A DNA stretch of 34,969 nt, taken from assembly GCA_039821555.1 (NCBI GenBank), contig JBCBNX010000005.1, positions 1 through 34,969 on the forward strand. The letters run 5' to 3'. The stretch's first letter is position 1; every line of letters begins with the position of its first letter. Under the pieces are notes generated by a model. It searched no databases, was not told the DNA's origin, and saw only the letters and a program-made list of their open reading frames with translations. The position numbers and the translations under genes are program-made. Positions 22,534-31,229 of this stretch are shown piece by piece. The DNA comes from Bacteroidota bacterium (GTDB lineage: Bacteria > Bacteroidota > Rhodothermia > Rhodothermales > Rubricoccaceae).

Positions 22534-23820
22534 ATGAAGCTCCTCCACTGCGCCGACATTCACCTCGGCTACGAAACCCACGGGCGCATCGACCCCGAGA
22601 CGGGCCTCAACTCGCGCCTGCTCGACTTCGCGCGCTGCTTCGACGCCATGGTCGAGCGCGCCCTCGCCGAGGACATTGACCTGTTCCTCTTCTGCGGCGA
22701 TGCCTACCGCACCGCCGACCCCACGCCGACGCAGCAGAAGCTCTTCGCCGAGTGCCTCAAGCCAATCTCGGACGCGGGCATCCCGATCGTGATGGTGATC
22801 GGCAACCACGACCACCCCGTGAGCCACGGCAAGGCCTCAGCGGTGGACATCTTCTCCTACCTCCAGGGCGACGTCACAATCGTCCGGCGTCCAACGACGT
22901 TCGCGGGCGACACGGTCATCGAGACGAAGTCGGGGCCGCTGCAGCTGGTCGCGCTACCGTGGCCGATCCGCTCGCTCATCCTGGCGAAGGACCAGTACCG
23001 CAAGAAGTCGCCGACCGAGATCCGCGAGCTGATCGAGGACGTCTACCTGCGCTACATCGGCGACGCGTGCAGCAAGCTCGACCCGACGCTCCCGGCGGTG
23101 CTCGCGGGCCACTTCAGCGTCCACGGCTCCGAACTGGGCGGCTCCGAGCGAGCGAGCCTCATCGCCCACGAGCCCAAGTTCTCCGTCGGCGACCTCGGCG
23201 ACCTGCGCCTCGACTATGTGGCGCTCGGGCACATCCACAAGTACCAGGACCGCAACCTCGACGCGTCGTCCACGGGCGAGGGGCCTCCGGTCGTCTACTC
23301 GTCGTCCATCGAACGGATCTCGTTCAAGGAGGCCGACTCGGACAAGGGCTTCGTGCTCATCACCATCGAGCAGGACGAGGCGGGTCGCAACGGCAAGCGC
23401 ACGACGTACGAGTTCGTAGACACGCCCGCGCGCCGCTTCGTCTCCGTCGACGCCAACTTCACAGACGCTGACAGCCCCGCTGGCACCCCAACTGCGCAGG
23501 CCGATCCGACGGCCTACCTGCTCGGCCGCATCAAGCTCGCCCACCTCGACGAGGCCGTGGTGCGGGTGCGCTACCGCATCGACGACGCGCAGGCTTCGCT
23601 GGTGGACCACACGCTGCTCCGCGAGGCCCTGGCCCCCGCCAACACCATCGCCGCCATCGAGCGGATCGTAGACCCGTCCACGCGCGAGCGGCGCACCACC
23701 GTCCGCCGCGATGCCTCGCTGAAGGACGCGCTCGAACAGTACATCGCCCAGCACGACACACTCACCAAGCTCAAAGACGATCTCGTGGAAGCCGCGCTGA
23801 AGCTGGAGCAAGAACTGTAG
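22534..23820 (+). CDS. sbcD: SbcD/Mre11-family DNA repair exonuclease
   Basis: A 428-residue calcineurin-like metallophosphoesterase; with SbcC the family cuts DNA ends and hairpins. The two-metal motifs are complete: ADIHLG (Asp8, His10), FCGDAYR (Asp56), IGNHDHP (Asn91, His92), GHFSVHG (His193, His197) and LGHIHKYQ (His233, His235). The GDAYR form replaces the common GDLFD. The C-terminal part (about 290-428) would form the capping and SbcC-binding region and ends in a coiled-coil-like helix (TKLKDDLVEAALKLEQEL). No sbcC lies beside it: the next gene is a glycosyltransferase. Its SbcC partner must be elsewhere, or the enzyme acts differently. The gene is 51 bp after blh, probably its own unit. 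Confidence 0.88.
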   Translation: MKLLHCADIHLGYETHGRIDPETGLNSRLLDFARCFDAMVERALAEDIDLFLFCGDAYRTADPTPTQQKLFAECLKPISDAGIPIVMVIGNHDHPVSHGKASAVDIFSYLQGDVTIVRRPTTFAGDTVIETKSGPLQLVALPWPIRSLILAKDQYRKKSPTEIRELIEDVYLRYIGDACSKLDPTLPAVLAGHFSVHGSELGGSERASLIAHEPKFSVGDLGDLRLDYVALGHIHKYQDRNLDASSTGEGPPVVYSSSIERISFKEADSDKGFVLITIEQDEAGRNGKRTTYEFVDTPARRFVSVDANFTDADSPAGTPTAQADPTAYLLGRIKLAHLDEAVVRVRYRIDDAQASLVDHTLLREALAPANTIAAIERIVDPSTRERRTTVRRDASLKDALEQYIAQHDTLTKLKDDLVEAALKLEQEL

Positions 23821-23827
23821 GACTTAA

Positions 23828-23888
23828 GATTGGACGATTTTGGATTTATGATTTGACATGACCAATCAAAGATCGAAAATCATCAATC
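23828..23888. repeat. AT-rich imperfect inverted repeat overlapping a gene start
   Basis: GATTGGACGATTTTGGATTT... (23828-23853) is largely complementary to ...GATCGAAAATCATCAATC (23864-23888). The stretch is strikingly AT-rich against its surroundings. It spans the gap after sbcD and the first ten codons of the following glycosyltransferase. It resembles dispersed GATTTTGGATTT-type intergenic repeats. Confidence 0.6.
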
Positions 23889-24580
23889 AACCATCGCTAT
23901 TCTCGATCATCATCCCTGCGTTGGACGAGGAAGCGACACTGCCTGCGACGCTGGCCAGCGTGGCCCAGCAGACCGGCCCCGTGGAGGTGATCGTAGCCGA
24001 CGGGGGCTCGACGGACGACACGCGAGGGGTAGCGGAGGCGCACGGCGCGGCGGTAGTGCGGGCTCCCCGAGGCCGGGCCTCGCAGATGAACGCGGGCGCG
24101 GCGGCTGCCTCGGGCGCGGCGCTGCTCTTCCTTCACGCTGACACCGCGCTCCACCCGCGCGCCCTCGCGCTGGCCCGTGCGACCCTCGCGGACCCGGCCG
24201 TGGCCGGCGGCTGCTTCCGTACGACCTTCGACCGCGACAGTGTGTGGCTGCGCCTCTGGTCGTCCCGGACCGTGATGCAGTGGTGGCGCTTCGCCTTCGG
24301 CGACCGCGCCCCGTTCACGCGCCGCGCCACGTTCGACGCCATCGGCGGCATCCCGGCGCAGCCCATCTTCGAAGACCTCGACTTCGTGAAGGCGCTCCGG
24401 CGTCAGGGCCGCTTCGTCTTGCTGGACACCCCGGTACAAACGTCGGCGCGGCGCTTCGAACGCTATGGACACGTCGGACAGCAACTTCGCAACAGCGTGC
24501 TCTGGAGCGCGTGGTGCCTCGGCATCTCGCCCGAGCGCTGTGTGCGGTTCTATCCCGCGCAGCAGACCGAGCGAGAGTAG
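23858..24580 (+). CDS. Family 2 glycosyltransferase (TIGR04283-like)
   Basis: A 240-residue GT-A fold enzyme. The conserved start of the fold is FSIIIPALDEEATLPATL, followed by the nucleotide-binding VEVIVADGGSTDDT and the metal-binding LLFLHADTALHP. Later come GGCFRTTFDRDSVW, GDRAPFTRRATFDAIGG and IFEDLDFVKALRRQG. This pattern fits the TIGR04283 group, often found near radical-SAM or arsenosugar genes, although no such partner is seen here. The first dozen residues (MTNQRSKIINQ) are encoded by the AT-rich hairpin repeat and are not part of the fold. No other good start lies before the first strand, so this start is kept. Substrate unknown. Confidence 0.82.
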   Translation: MTNQRSKIINQPSLFSIIIPALDEEATLPATLASVAQQTGPVEVIVADGGSTDDTRGVAEAHGAAVVRAPRGRASQMNAGAAAASGAALLFLHADTALHPRALALARATLADPAVAGGCFRTTFDRDSVWLRLWSSRTVMQWWRFAFGDRAPFTRRATFDAIGGIPAQPIFEDLDFVKALRRQGRFVLLDTPVQTSARRFERYGHVGQQLRNSVLWSAWCLGISPERCVRFYPAQQTERE

Positions 24581-24592
24581 CAACCGTCGGTG

Positions 24593-25363
24593 CTACGCTG
24601 GTTCGAGCGGCGCAGCGAAGGCATGGAGCCAGGCGTGGGCGGCCTCGTCCTGATACTCGACGCGCGTGAGACCGAACCGATCAGCGAGACGAGGAAGCAG
24701 ACGGTCCGCAGCCTCCGCGAGCGAGACAGGCTGCCCCGTCTCCTCGGCAAGCGACGTCACGCCGCGGTCGGCGATGCCGCACGGCACGATGTGATCGAAC
24801 CAGCCGAGGTCGGTGGCCACGTTGAGCGCGAGGCCGTGCATGGTCACCCAGCGGCTGCACCGGATGCCCATCGCGCACACCTTGCGCTCGGGACCGCGAC
24901 CGTCGGGGCCAATCCAGACGCCCGTGCGGCCGTCCACCCGCCCAGCGTCGAGGCCGTAGCTAGCACACGTCTCGATGATGGCCTCTTCGAGTTCGCGGAG
25001 GTAGCGGTGGATGTCCGAGCCACGCTTGCCGTCGGCGTAGGCGATGCGGTCGAGGTCGAGGATCGGGTAGGCGACGAGTTGGCCTGGCCCGTGGAACGTG
25101 ATGTCGCCGCCGCGGTCGGTCGGGACGAACGTCGCCCCGACTTTGGCGAGGGCCGCTTCGGAGCGCAGGAGGTGCGCCGCGTCGCCGTTCTTGCCGAGCG
25201 TGTAGACCGGCGGGTGCTCGACCACCAGGACGACGTGCGGCAGGCCGTCCGCCTTGCCCGCCCGCTTTGCCGCAATGAGCCGCGCCTGCACGCGCCGCTG
25301 TAGGTCCCAGGCGTCGCGGTAGCCCACGCGGCCGAGGCGACAGACGACGAGGGAATCCGACAT
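24593..25363 (-). CDS. lipB: Octanoyltransferase LipB
   Basis: A 256-residue cytoplasmic enzyme that moves octanoyl groups from acyl carrier protein to lipoyl domains, the first step of lipoate synthesis. Diagnostic motifs are [15 protein letters not shown] (10-24), [15 protein letters not shown] (47-61), [18 protein letters not shown] (84-101) and [10 protein letters not shown] with the catalytic Lys161. The HIVPCGI segment carries the thioester-forming Cys195. Length is slightly above the common 210-230 residues because of a C-terminal extension rich in Ala/Leu. It converges with the glycosyltransferase (12 bp between stops). LipA is not present in the window. Confidence 0.95.
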   Translation of the reverse strand: MSDSLVVCRLGRVGYRDAWDLQRRVQARLIAAKRAGKADGLPHVVLVVEHPPVYTLGKNGDAAHLLRSEAALAKVGATFVPTDRGGDITFHGPGQLVAYPILDLDRIAYADGKRGSDIHRYLRELEEAIIETCASYGLDAGRVDGRTGVWIGPDGRGPERKVCAMGIRCSRWVTMHGLALNVATDLGWFDHIVPCGIADRGVTSLAEETGQPVSLAEAADRLLPRLADRFGLTRVEYQDEAAHAWLHAFAAPLEPA

Positions 25364-25463
25364 AGCAGCGGGAGCGCAAGGCTGAGGACAAGGGAGCCGT
25401 CTCGGTAGCCGTCAGACCGCGCGGCGTTCCCTTTGAGCCTTGGTGCAGACACGCCGTACCACA

Positions 25464-25499
25464 ACGAGGGCCGAGGCAACCATGTGCCTCGGCCCTCGT
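25464..25499 (-). terminator. Hairpin terminator, 15-bp perfect stem
   Basis: ACGAGGGCCGAGGCA (25464-25478) pairs perfectly with TGCCTCGGCCCTCGT (25485-25499) around ACCATG. It lies between the end of the reverse DUF4397 gene (25556) and the start of lipB (25363), so it most likely ends the former's transcript. There is no T-run on either side. Confidence 0.7.
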
Positions 25500-25555
25500 C
25501 ACTGAGTGAAAGCAGACTTACGGGTCTGCGCGCTCAGCAGTTTGCTTGATGTCGG

Positions 25556-27307
25556 TCACTTGACGACGGTCATCCGGCCCGTCTGCGTCTGCACGTCGGC
25601 GGCCATGCGGGCCTCGACCTGGTAGACGTAGGTCCCGGACGCCAGCGCCGACGCTTCGATCTCGACGCCCTGCGCGGCGCCAGCCATCACCGAGCGCTGC
25701 ACCGCCATCACCTCGCGGCCGAGCACGTCGTAGACGCGCACGGTCACCTCGGCGTCGGCGGGCAGGCCGAAGCCGATGCGCGCGTTCGTGGCGAACGGGT
25801 TGGGGTAGGCACCGTCGAGCGTGAGCGCGGTCGGGAGCGCCTCGGCGCCCGCCGTGCCTGCGCGGACGCCTTCGGGCAGATCCGTGGCCGGGAGCAGCGC
25901 AGCGCGGCCGTTCGGCAGCACCGCAAGCAGGCCGAAGCCCGCGCCATCCTGGTCGTCGTCTGGCGAGAGGAAGCCCGAGGCGAGGATCGTGAAGGCGGCC
26001 CCACCAGCCCCGCTCAGGTCAGCCGCGAACGACGCGATCGGCGCACCGCCCGCCGGGGCGATGTCGATCGTGTAGGCGTCCGGCGCCACACCGACGTAGC
26101 CGGTGATGTCCTGGAACGTCACCGTGGCGAGCGTCGCCACGTCGCGGGCGATCACGTCGACGGTCGGCGCGTCCGGCGAGCCGTGCACGACGGCGAACTC
26201 GACGAGCGACGGGTCCGAGGCCATCATGCGGGACGGCGTGTTGATGAGCAGCGTGAAGGCCGTCGAGACCTCGTCCGGGTTCATCGAGAAGGCGTCCGGG
26301 TCGAGGACGCCCGCGGCGATCACCTGGTAGTTGACGCCCGCGTCGAGGACGAGCGGGAACGTGTCGAGCGCCTCTTCGACGCTCTCCGAGTTGCCCGGCG
26401 CAACCGCGACCTCGATGGCCGTCTCGGCGGGCAGCGGGAGGTACGGCGTGGCGCGGCGGAACGGGAGGTCGTCCACGGCCAGTTCACCGTCGAGGTAGAT
26501 GTCGACCACTTCAGCCGCAGGGTCCGGGCTGTTGTGGATGATCTGCACCGGCGCGGTCGCTCCAGAAGCCGCCTGAAGCAACTCGGTGCGCCCCGTCGGC
26601 GTGACGGCGAGGAGGCCGAAGGCTGCCCCATCCTGGTCGTCTTCCGGCGTCAGGAAGCCCGAGGCGAGCACGATGCCTGCGCCGCCGCCCTGACCGTTGA
26701 ACGGCGCTTTGAACGACGCCACCACGAAATCGACACCGGCTGGCTTGACGTCGATGATGTAGTCAGCTTCGGGGACCGTGATGAGGCCCGAGATGTCAGT
26801 GAAGGCCGCCGTGACGAGCGTCGTCACGCCGCGCGCCTCGATGTCGACCGTCGGCGCGTCAGGGGAACCGTGGTTGATCGAGAAGCCGACCGAGCCCTCC
26901 TCGACCGTCGTGGCGGCCTCAGCCTCCGCGAGCAGCGTGAAGGCCGTCGGGACCTCGTCCGGGTTCATCGAGAACGCGGTCGGGTCTAGGACCCCGGTGG
27001 CGATGAGGCGGTAGTTGACGCCCTCTTCGAGCATGAACGGGAAAGTGCCGAGCGTCTCCTCGGCGCTGGCCGAGGTGCCCGGCGCCACGTCGATCAGCAA
27101 CTCGACGCCCGCAGGCAGGTCGAGGAACGGCGTGGCGGTACGGAAGACGAAGTCGTTGATGGCGAGGTCGCCGTTGATGTAGACGTCGACCACTTCGGCG
27201 CCGGGATCCGGGCTGTTGTGGATGACCTGAACCTGGGCAGTCTGCGCGAGCGCAAGACCGGGGATGAGCAGCGCGCACAGCGCCGCCAAGCGTAGAGAGA
27301 TCCGCAT
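25556..27307 (-). CDS. Secreted DUF4397 protein with T9SS sorting domain
   Basis: A 583-residue exported protein with signal peptide MRISLRLAALCALLIPGLALA. The body is two tandem copies of about 220 residues, and each copy has two DUF4397 halves. The first halves start VQVIHNSPDPGAEVVDVYING and VQIIHNSPDPAAEVVDIYLDG; the second halves start FSINHGSPDAPTVDI and FAVVHGSPDAPTVDV. Each copy ends with a LASGF-(L)-DDQDGA-FGLLAV motif. The C-terminus is a T9SS type A sorting domain (GAYPNPFATNARIGF, VYDVLGREVM, ALASGTYVYQVEAR). The longer open frame adds 59 implausible residues, so ATG 27307 is used. It is likely a surface or matrix protein; ligand unknown. Confidence 0.85.
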   Translation of the reverse strand: MRISLRLAALCALLIPGLALAQTAQVQVIHNSPDPGAEVVDVYINGDLAINDFVFRTATPFLDLPAGVELLIDVAPGTSASAEETLGTFPFMLEEGVNYRLIATGVLDPTAFSMNPDEVPTAFTLLAEAEAATTVEEGSVGFSINHGSPDAPTVDIEARGVTTLVTAAFTDISGLITVPEADYIIDVKPAGVDFVVASFKAPFNGQGGGAGIVLASGFLTPEDDQDGAAFGLLAVTPTGRTELLQAASGATAPVQIIHNSPDPAAEVVDIYLDGELAVDDLPFRRATPYLPLPAETAIEVAVAPGNSESVEEALDTFPLVLDAGVNYQVIAAGVLDPDAFSMNPDEVSTAFTLLINTPSRMMASDPSLVEFAVVHGSPDAPTVDVIARDVATLATVTFQDITGYVGVAPDAYTIDIAPAGGAPIASFAADLSGAGGAAFTILASGFLSPDDDQDGAGFGLLAVLPNGRAALLPATDLPEGVRAGTAGAEALPTALTLDGAYPNPFATNARIGFGLPADAEVTVRVYDVLGREVMAVQRSVMAGAAQGVEIEASALASGTYVYQVEARMAADVQTQTGRMTVVK

Positions 27308-27575
27308 GGGTAGGAGAGAGGAAAGAGAGGAGGTGCAAATGCGAAGGGGAGCGTGTCCCTTCGGGGCGCAGTAGGTTTCCCGCGTCATGCCAGGATCAGC
27401 TCGTGCCTTGCGTGTCCGATGGGACTGGCACGCTTGGTCCGGGCACGTCCCGCGCGAGGACGCCACTGCGCCGCTGTGCGTCACGGCGCATCAAGTCCTT
27501 TACCCTCGACGTTTCAACCCTACCTAGTCGACGCGGTTTTTTTCCTAATTGTCGCCCAGAACCTACGTCCCGGCC
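27308..27575. other. Intergenic region
   Basis: This 268-bp gap between two reverse genes contains a TTTTTTT run near 27540 and otherwise shows no clear hairpin, repeat or gene. It should hold the promoter of the DUF4397 gene, but no strong TTG/TAnnTTTG pair was found. Confidence 0.35.
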
Positions 27576-28232
27576 TCAGAAGAACAGCACGTCGTCCACC
27601 TCGAACGTCGTCGTGCCACCTCGGTTGGCGAAGAGGGCGAGGTGGACGAGGTCGGCCCCCGTCCATTCCAAGGGCTGGCCGTAGCCCTCCTGCCTGAACT
27701 GGCTGAAGGGAACGTCGAATCGGGTCCACTCGGCGGTAGTCAGCGTGACGTAGGCGTTGAAATGGTCGTGATCGTCCACGCGCGCCGAGCCGAGCTGGAC
27801 GATGTAGGTCCCCGGCGTGCCCCGCAGCGCGAGGCGTACCCCTTCGAAGGCCCGCGCATCGAAGCCCGCGACGGAAGACGTGAGGCGCGCAACGGTGCCC
27901 GCCACATCGGTGGGGCCAGGCGCAGCGGGGCGCGTCGCCTCGACGGTGAGGTGGTACTGCGATGCCGCCTGCATGCCGCCGGGCTGCGCATACACCCGCG
28001 TCTCGGCCTGGCCATCGGCCAGTGCGTGCCACACAGCCTCGACCCGGGCACGGTCCTCAAAGTCCTCCACGTAGCCGCCGACTCCGTCCACGACGCTCAC
28101 GCGGAGGCTCGGCGTTGCCACCTCCTCGGCCGCGTCTTCCGTCGGCACTCCAGCACCGTCCCCTACAGGCTGACACGCCACAAACGTGAGCACGAAGATC
28201 CAGGCGAAGAGCAAGAGACCAAGGCGGCGCAT
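27576..28232 (-). CDS. Lipoprotein with CIA30/carbohydrate-binding-like domain
   Basis: A 218-residue lipoprotein. The signal RLGLLLFAWIFVLTFVAC ends in a lipobox with Cys20. The mature part matches the CIA30-like (complex I intermediate-associated 30) beta-sandwich. It has YVEDFEDRARVEAVWHAL near its start, then AFEGVRLALRGTPGTYIVQL, FNAYVTLTTAEWTRFDVPFSQF and the typical ending VHLALFANRGGTTTFEVDDVLFF. In bacteria such domains resemble carbohydrate-binding modules. The start at 28232 puts the signal peptide at the N-terminus. It is single and not clearly part of an operon. Confidence 0.72.
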   Translation of the reverse strand: MRRLGLLLFAWIFVLTFVACQPVGDGAGVPTEDAAEEVATPSLRVSVVDGVGGYVEDFEDRARVEAVWHALADGQAETRVYAQPGGMQAASQYHLTVEATRPAAPGPTDVAGTVARLTSSVAGFDARAFEGVRLALRGTPGTYIVQLGSARVDDHDHFNAYVTLTTAEWTRFDVPFSQFRQEGYGQPLEWTGADLVHLALFANRGGTTTFEVDDVLFF

Positions 28233-28449
28233 GAGTTCGGCGGGTGCGGTTGGGATCAATGACGTCTGTCGTCTATCCAAACAACACGCCAACGCGTGTC
28301 ACCCTGGCCGGACGGAATGCAAGGGCCTGATCTTGTGCGTGCATACGCTCGTGGCGTACCAGCACGAGTCTGCCCCAACGCTGCCCGACCGGCTCGTCTC
28401 ACTCTGCCGGGTGCGGCCTACCCACCGCGGGGCCACGTGACGATGGGCG

Positions 28450-28719
28450 CTAGATCCGCGCGAGGTGCTCGCTCGGAATCGGCTGCACGTAGGCCGGGTT
28501 GAGCGTTTCCTCGTGCACGCCGAAGAGGCCCGTTCCCCGGAAGTCGACCACGACGAAACCGTCTACCTCACCGACGACCTCGCCGACGCCGTAGAAGGGC
28601 GGCATGGGGCCGTAGTAGACGAGATCGCCCTTGTCCAGATGAGACGCCGCGCGCGCCGCGCGGTAGTACGGCAGCACTACGGGCAGTTCGTCGAGCCGGT
28701 AGGGGACTCGGTTGGGCAT
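28450..28719 (-). CDS. Small protein of unknown function
   Basis: An 89-residue soluble protein with no family I recognise. It opens MPNRVPYRLDELPVVLPYYR. The middle alternates short hydrophobic strands and glycines (GDLVYYGPMPPFYGVGEVVGEVDGFVVVDFRG), suggesting a small SH3-like or KOW-like beta barrel. Codon pattern and lack of low complexity support a real gene. Confidence 0.55.
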   Translation of the reverse strand: MPNRVPYRLDELPVVLPYYRAARAASHLDKGDLVYYGPMPPFYGVGEVVGEVDGFVVVDFRGTGLFGVHEETLNPAYVQPIPSEHLARI

Positions 28720-28945
28720 CTGCGCAGGCCGTAGGGCGGAGTCGAGGAACGGAGAAGTAAAACCAGCCGCAATCTACGGGCGAGGTGCACCTAGGTTCGG
28801 GGCTAGACACCCAAGGGCGAGTCGGGCAGAACCATCTCGTTTCTGAAATCGTTCAACTCGGCCTACTCAGGGAGAACCCTACACAGGGTCCTCGGTATAG
28901 GCGCAGGCACACCCGCCCTCCTCCTTCCCTCCTGCTCCTATTGCC

Positions 28946-29227
28946 ATGGTCACCGACCGCAAGATTCTGGACCGCCAGGTTGGACGCAACGCTCAGCTCT
29001 TTGCCGAGTCGATTGCCACGCTCGGCTCGAAGGAAGAGCGCTTCCCCTACCTTCGCATCCTCGTGTCGCTCGTGGAGCAGGCCCACCCAGAGTGGAACCA
29101 GGCGCCGGAGAAAGACCGCCAGATCGCGCAGCTCGTTCACATGATGAGCAACAGAACATTGGACCGCGGCGAGGTTGCCGATGTGGTGCGGGTCCGCGAC
29201 GAGGAACGCGGCATCTTCTACGAGTAG
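28946..29227 (+). CDS. DUF4290-like protein
   Basis: A 93-residue, mostly helical soluble protein. It resembles DUF4290, a family found mainly in Bacteroidota: an N-terminal QVGRNAQLFAESI segment, then EERFPYLRILVSLVEQAHPEWNQ, KDRQIAQLVHMMSN and a short C-terminal tail. Function unknown. It stands alone, 226 bp downstream of a divergent small gene, and the MITE-like element follows it. Confidence 0.6.
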   Translation: MVTDRKILDRQVGRNAQLFAESIATLGSKEERFPYLRILVSLVEQAHPEWNQAPEKDRQIAQLVHMMSNRTLDRGEVADVVRVRDEERGIFYE

Positions 29228-29305
29228 GGCTCCCACGAGTAGCTCCGCCCCCAAGCGCGCGGCCATGAGGACGGCCAGTGCTGTGCAGAGAACCCCGAGG
29301 CTGGC

Positions 29306-29472
29306 CTAGGGCGTGTGGACAATCGGTCTGATCGGCGCTCATGGCCTCCGTTCGGCCTCCGCTGCGTTCCACTCGTCCCCCGATCCTACAGGATCGCGCT
29401 CCTCGTGCGCCTTTCGGAGACGCAAACGGCGTCTCGTGAGCACCTGACCCGATCAATGTCCACACGCCCTAG
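29306..29472. mobile_element. MITE-like element with 16-bp terminal inverted repeats
   Basis: The ends, CTAGGGCGTGTGGACA (29306-29321) and TGTCCACACGCCCTAG (29457-29472), are perfect inverted repeats. Because CTAG is its own complement, it may be a 4-bp target duplication around a GGGCGTGTGGACA terminal repeat, as in IS5-family targets. The 167 bp between carry no transposase. They hold a CGATCCT-AC-AGGATCG palindrome (29381-29396), a GAGACGC/GCGTCTC hairpin and duplicated GGCCTCCG words. It is probably a non-autonomous remnant of an insertion sequence. Confidence 0.65.
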
Positions 29473-29687
29473 CCGAAGTCTGTCGGCTTCGCAGTTTAGC
29501 CCTATGCAGCGACACGCTTCCGATACGCGAGCGCTGTCTATATGCTCTAAACGCATTCAGCGCAGAGGAATTGGTGCAGGGGCGCGACAGAATGGGGCGC
29601 CAATCCCTACCCTGGGAGCGCGGTGCGGTCCTTCTGCCGCCACCGTTGCTCTACCCACGGCGCCTCGCCCCTCTCTCGACCCCTCCC

Positions 29688-31124
29688 ATGCTCCACCCGC
29701 GTCGCTCCTGGCGTATCCTCGCCGGGGCGTTCCTCCTTGCGCTCGTCGCCGCGCCCTGGCTAGCCGGCTGCGACTTCCTCCGCAGCTCCGACGACACCAC
29801 CCCGCTGACGCCCACACCCGTCGGGCCCACCGACCTCCGCTATCCCCTGCAGCTCGTCGACGGGCGGTACCTCGCGGACGCTAGCGGGACGCCCGTCTTC
29901 CTCAGCGGCGACGCCGCCTGGTCGGCCATCGCCAACCTCACCCGTGAGGAAATGGTTCGCTACCTCGACGACCGCGAGGCACGCGGCGTCAACGCGGTCT
30001 ACGTCAACCTCATCGAGGCGGCGTTCTCGAACCAGACGCCGCCGCATACCAACGTCTACGGCGACCCGCCCTTCAACTCGACGGTCGACGGCGTCGAGCT
30101 GGACTTCACCGATCCCAACGAGGCCTACTGGACGCTGGTCGATGACTTCCTCGCCTACGCCGAGGCGCGCGGCATCGTCGTTTTCGCCTTTCCCGCCTAC
30201 GCTGGCTGGCAGCAGGGCAACGACGGCTGGGGCAGCGGCATCGACGCCAACGGGCCAGACAACCTACGCACCTATGGCACCTTTCTCGGTGCCCGCTACC
30301 GCACGCAGCCCAACATCGTGTGGGCCGCCGGTGGCGACTGGGGACCGACCGGCCCATTCGACCTCGTCGCCGAATACGACGCGCTCAAAGGTGGCATCCG
30401 GGACGCTGGCGCCTCGCAGCTTTGGACCGGACACGGCGGCCAAGAGAGCGGCCTCGACGTCTATGGCTACCTCGGCCTCGACATGAACACGACGTACCGC
30501 TACCCGCCGCAGGAAGTCCCGGAGGCCGTCATCAACGACTACTTCCGCGACGACCGCCTCCCGTTCGTCTTCTTCGAAGGCTACTACGAGGGCGAGTTCG
30601 ACGTGACGCCGCGGGAGCTGCGCTACCAGGCCTACATCAGCATCCTCGGCGGCGCGTTCGGGCATTTCTATGGCAACAGCCCGATCTGGTTTTTCGGCGA
30701 CGGCTGGGAGGACGCGCTCGACGCGCCCGGCGCCCGCTCGATGACGCACCTGGCGAGCCTCATGCGCTCGCGCCCCTTCGCGCGGCTGATACCCGACTAT
30801 GAGTTCGAGCCGGAATCGGCGCTCCGCGGCGGGCGCGGCGACCTCGACATGGGCTATGCGGTGATCTCGGTTGCCAACGACGGCTCCTCGCTGGTCGCCT
30901 ATGCCCCGGATGAGCGCGCCATCACGCTCGACTTGGGCGTCCTCGCCGACGACACCGCCCAGCTCTGGTGCTTCGACCCTGCCACCGGGGCCTCGACGGA
31001 TCTCGGCACCGGGACCGGCACGCAGACCTTTGAAGCGTGCGCCTCGTCGGAGGACTACGTCATCGTGGCCGACGCGGCCAGCCGCGACTTTGCGGCACCA
31101 GGGACGTCACGGTTTACCGAGTAA
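29688..31124 (+). CDS. GH140-like (DUF4038/apiosidase-type) glycosidase lipoprotein
   Basis: A 478-residue lipoprotein: signal RRSWRILAGAFLLALVAAPWLAGC with Cys28, then a Thr/Pro linker. The main domain (about 50-385) is a TIM-barrel-like DUF4038 domain. It starts YPLQLVDGRYLADASGTPVFLSGDAAWSAIANLT and continues with DDREARGVNAVYVNLIE. Likely catalytic acids are Asp217 in WAAGGDWGP and Glu297 in FVFFEGYYEG, matching the positions of Asp and Glu in GH140 enzymes. The last 90 residues form a beta-sandwich resembling the putative collagen-binding domain that follows DUF4038. Known relatives release apiose from plant cell wall pectin; this substrate is unproven. The start at 29688 is preferred over an upstream GTG because it gives the lipoprotein signal. 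Confidence 0.82.
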   Translation: MLHPRRSWRILAGAFLLALVAAPWLAGCDFLRSSDDTTPLTPTPVGPTDLRYPLQLVDGRYLADASGTPVFLSGDAAWSAIANLTREEMVRYLDDREARGVNAVYVNLIEAAFSNQTPPHTNVYGDPPFNSTVDGVELDFTDPNEAYWTLVDDFLAYAEARGIVVFAFPAYAGWQQGNDGWGSGIDANGPDNLRTYGTFLGARYRTQPNIVWAAGGDWGPTGPFDLVAEYDALKGGIRDAGASQLWTGHGGQESGLDVYGYLGLDMNTTYRYPPQEVPEAVINDYFRDDRLPFVFFEGYYEGEFDVTPRELRYQAYISILGGAFGHFYGNSPIWFFGDGWEDALDAPGARSMTHLASLMRSRPFARLIPDYEFEPESALRGGRGDLDMGYAVISVANDGSSLVAYAPDERAITLDLGVLADDTAQLWCFDPATGASTDLGTGTGTQTFEACASSEDYVIVADAASRDFAAPGTSRFTE

Positions 31125-31133
31125 CGCTACCCT

Positions 31134-31173
31134 CTCGTCTGACTATGCGGCGGCTCGTCTGACTATGCGGCGG
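31134..31173. repeat. Exact 20-bp tandem duplication
   Basis: CTCGTCTGACTATGCGGCGG at 31134-31153 is repeated without change at 31154-31173, directly after the glycosidase gene and before the ruvC stop. Confidence 0.9.
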
Positions 31174-31229
31174 CAGGGCTTCGGTCTCGCCGCCGCGCTG
31201 CATTATCGGGGCTCGCTATTCGATAATGC
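31167..31229. terminator. Two hairpins between converging genes
   Basis: GCGGCGGC (31167-31174) pairs with GCCGCCGC (31189-31196), and GCATTATCG (31200-31208) pairs perfectly with CGATAATGC (31221-31229). They lie between the glycosidase stop and ruvC, and the second includes the ruvC stop codon at 31216. They are likely terminators for both converging transcripts. Confidence 0.55.
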
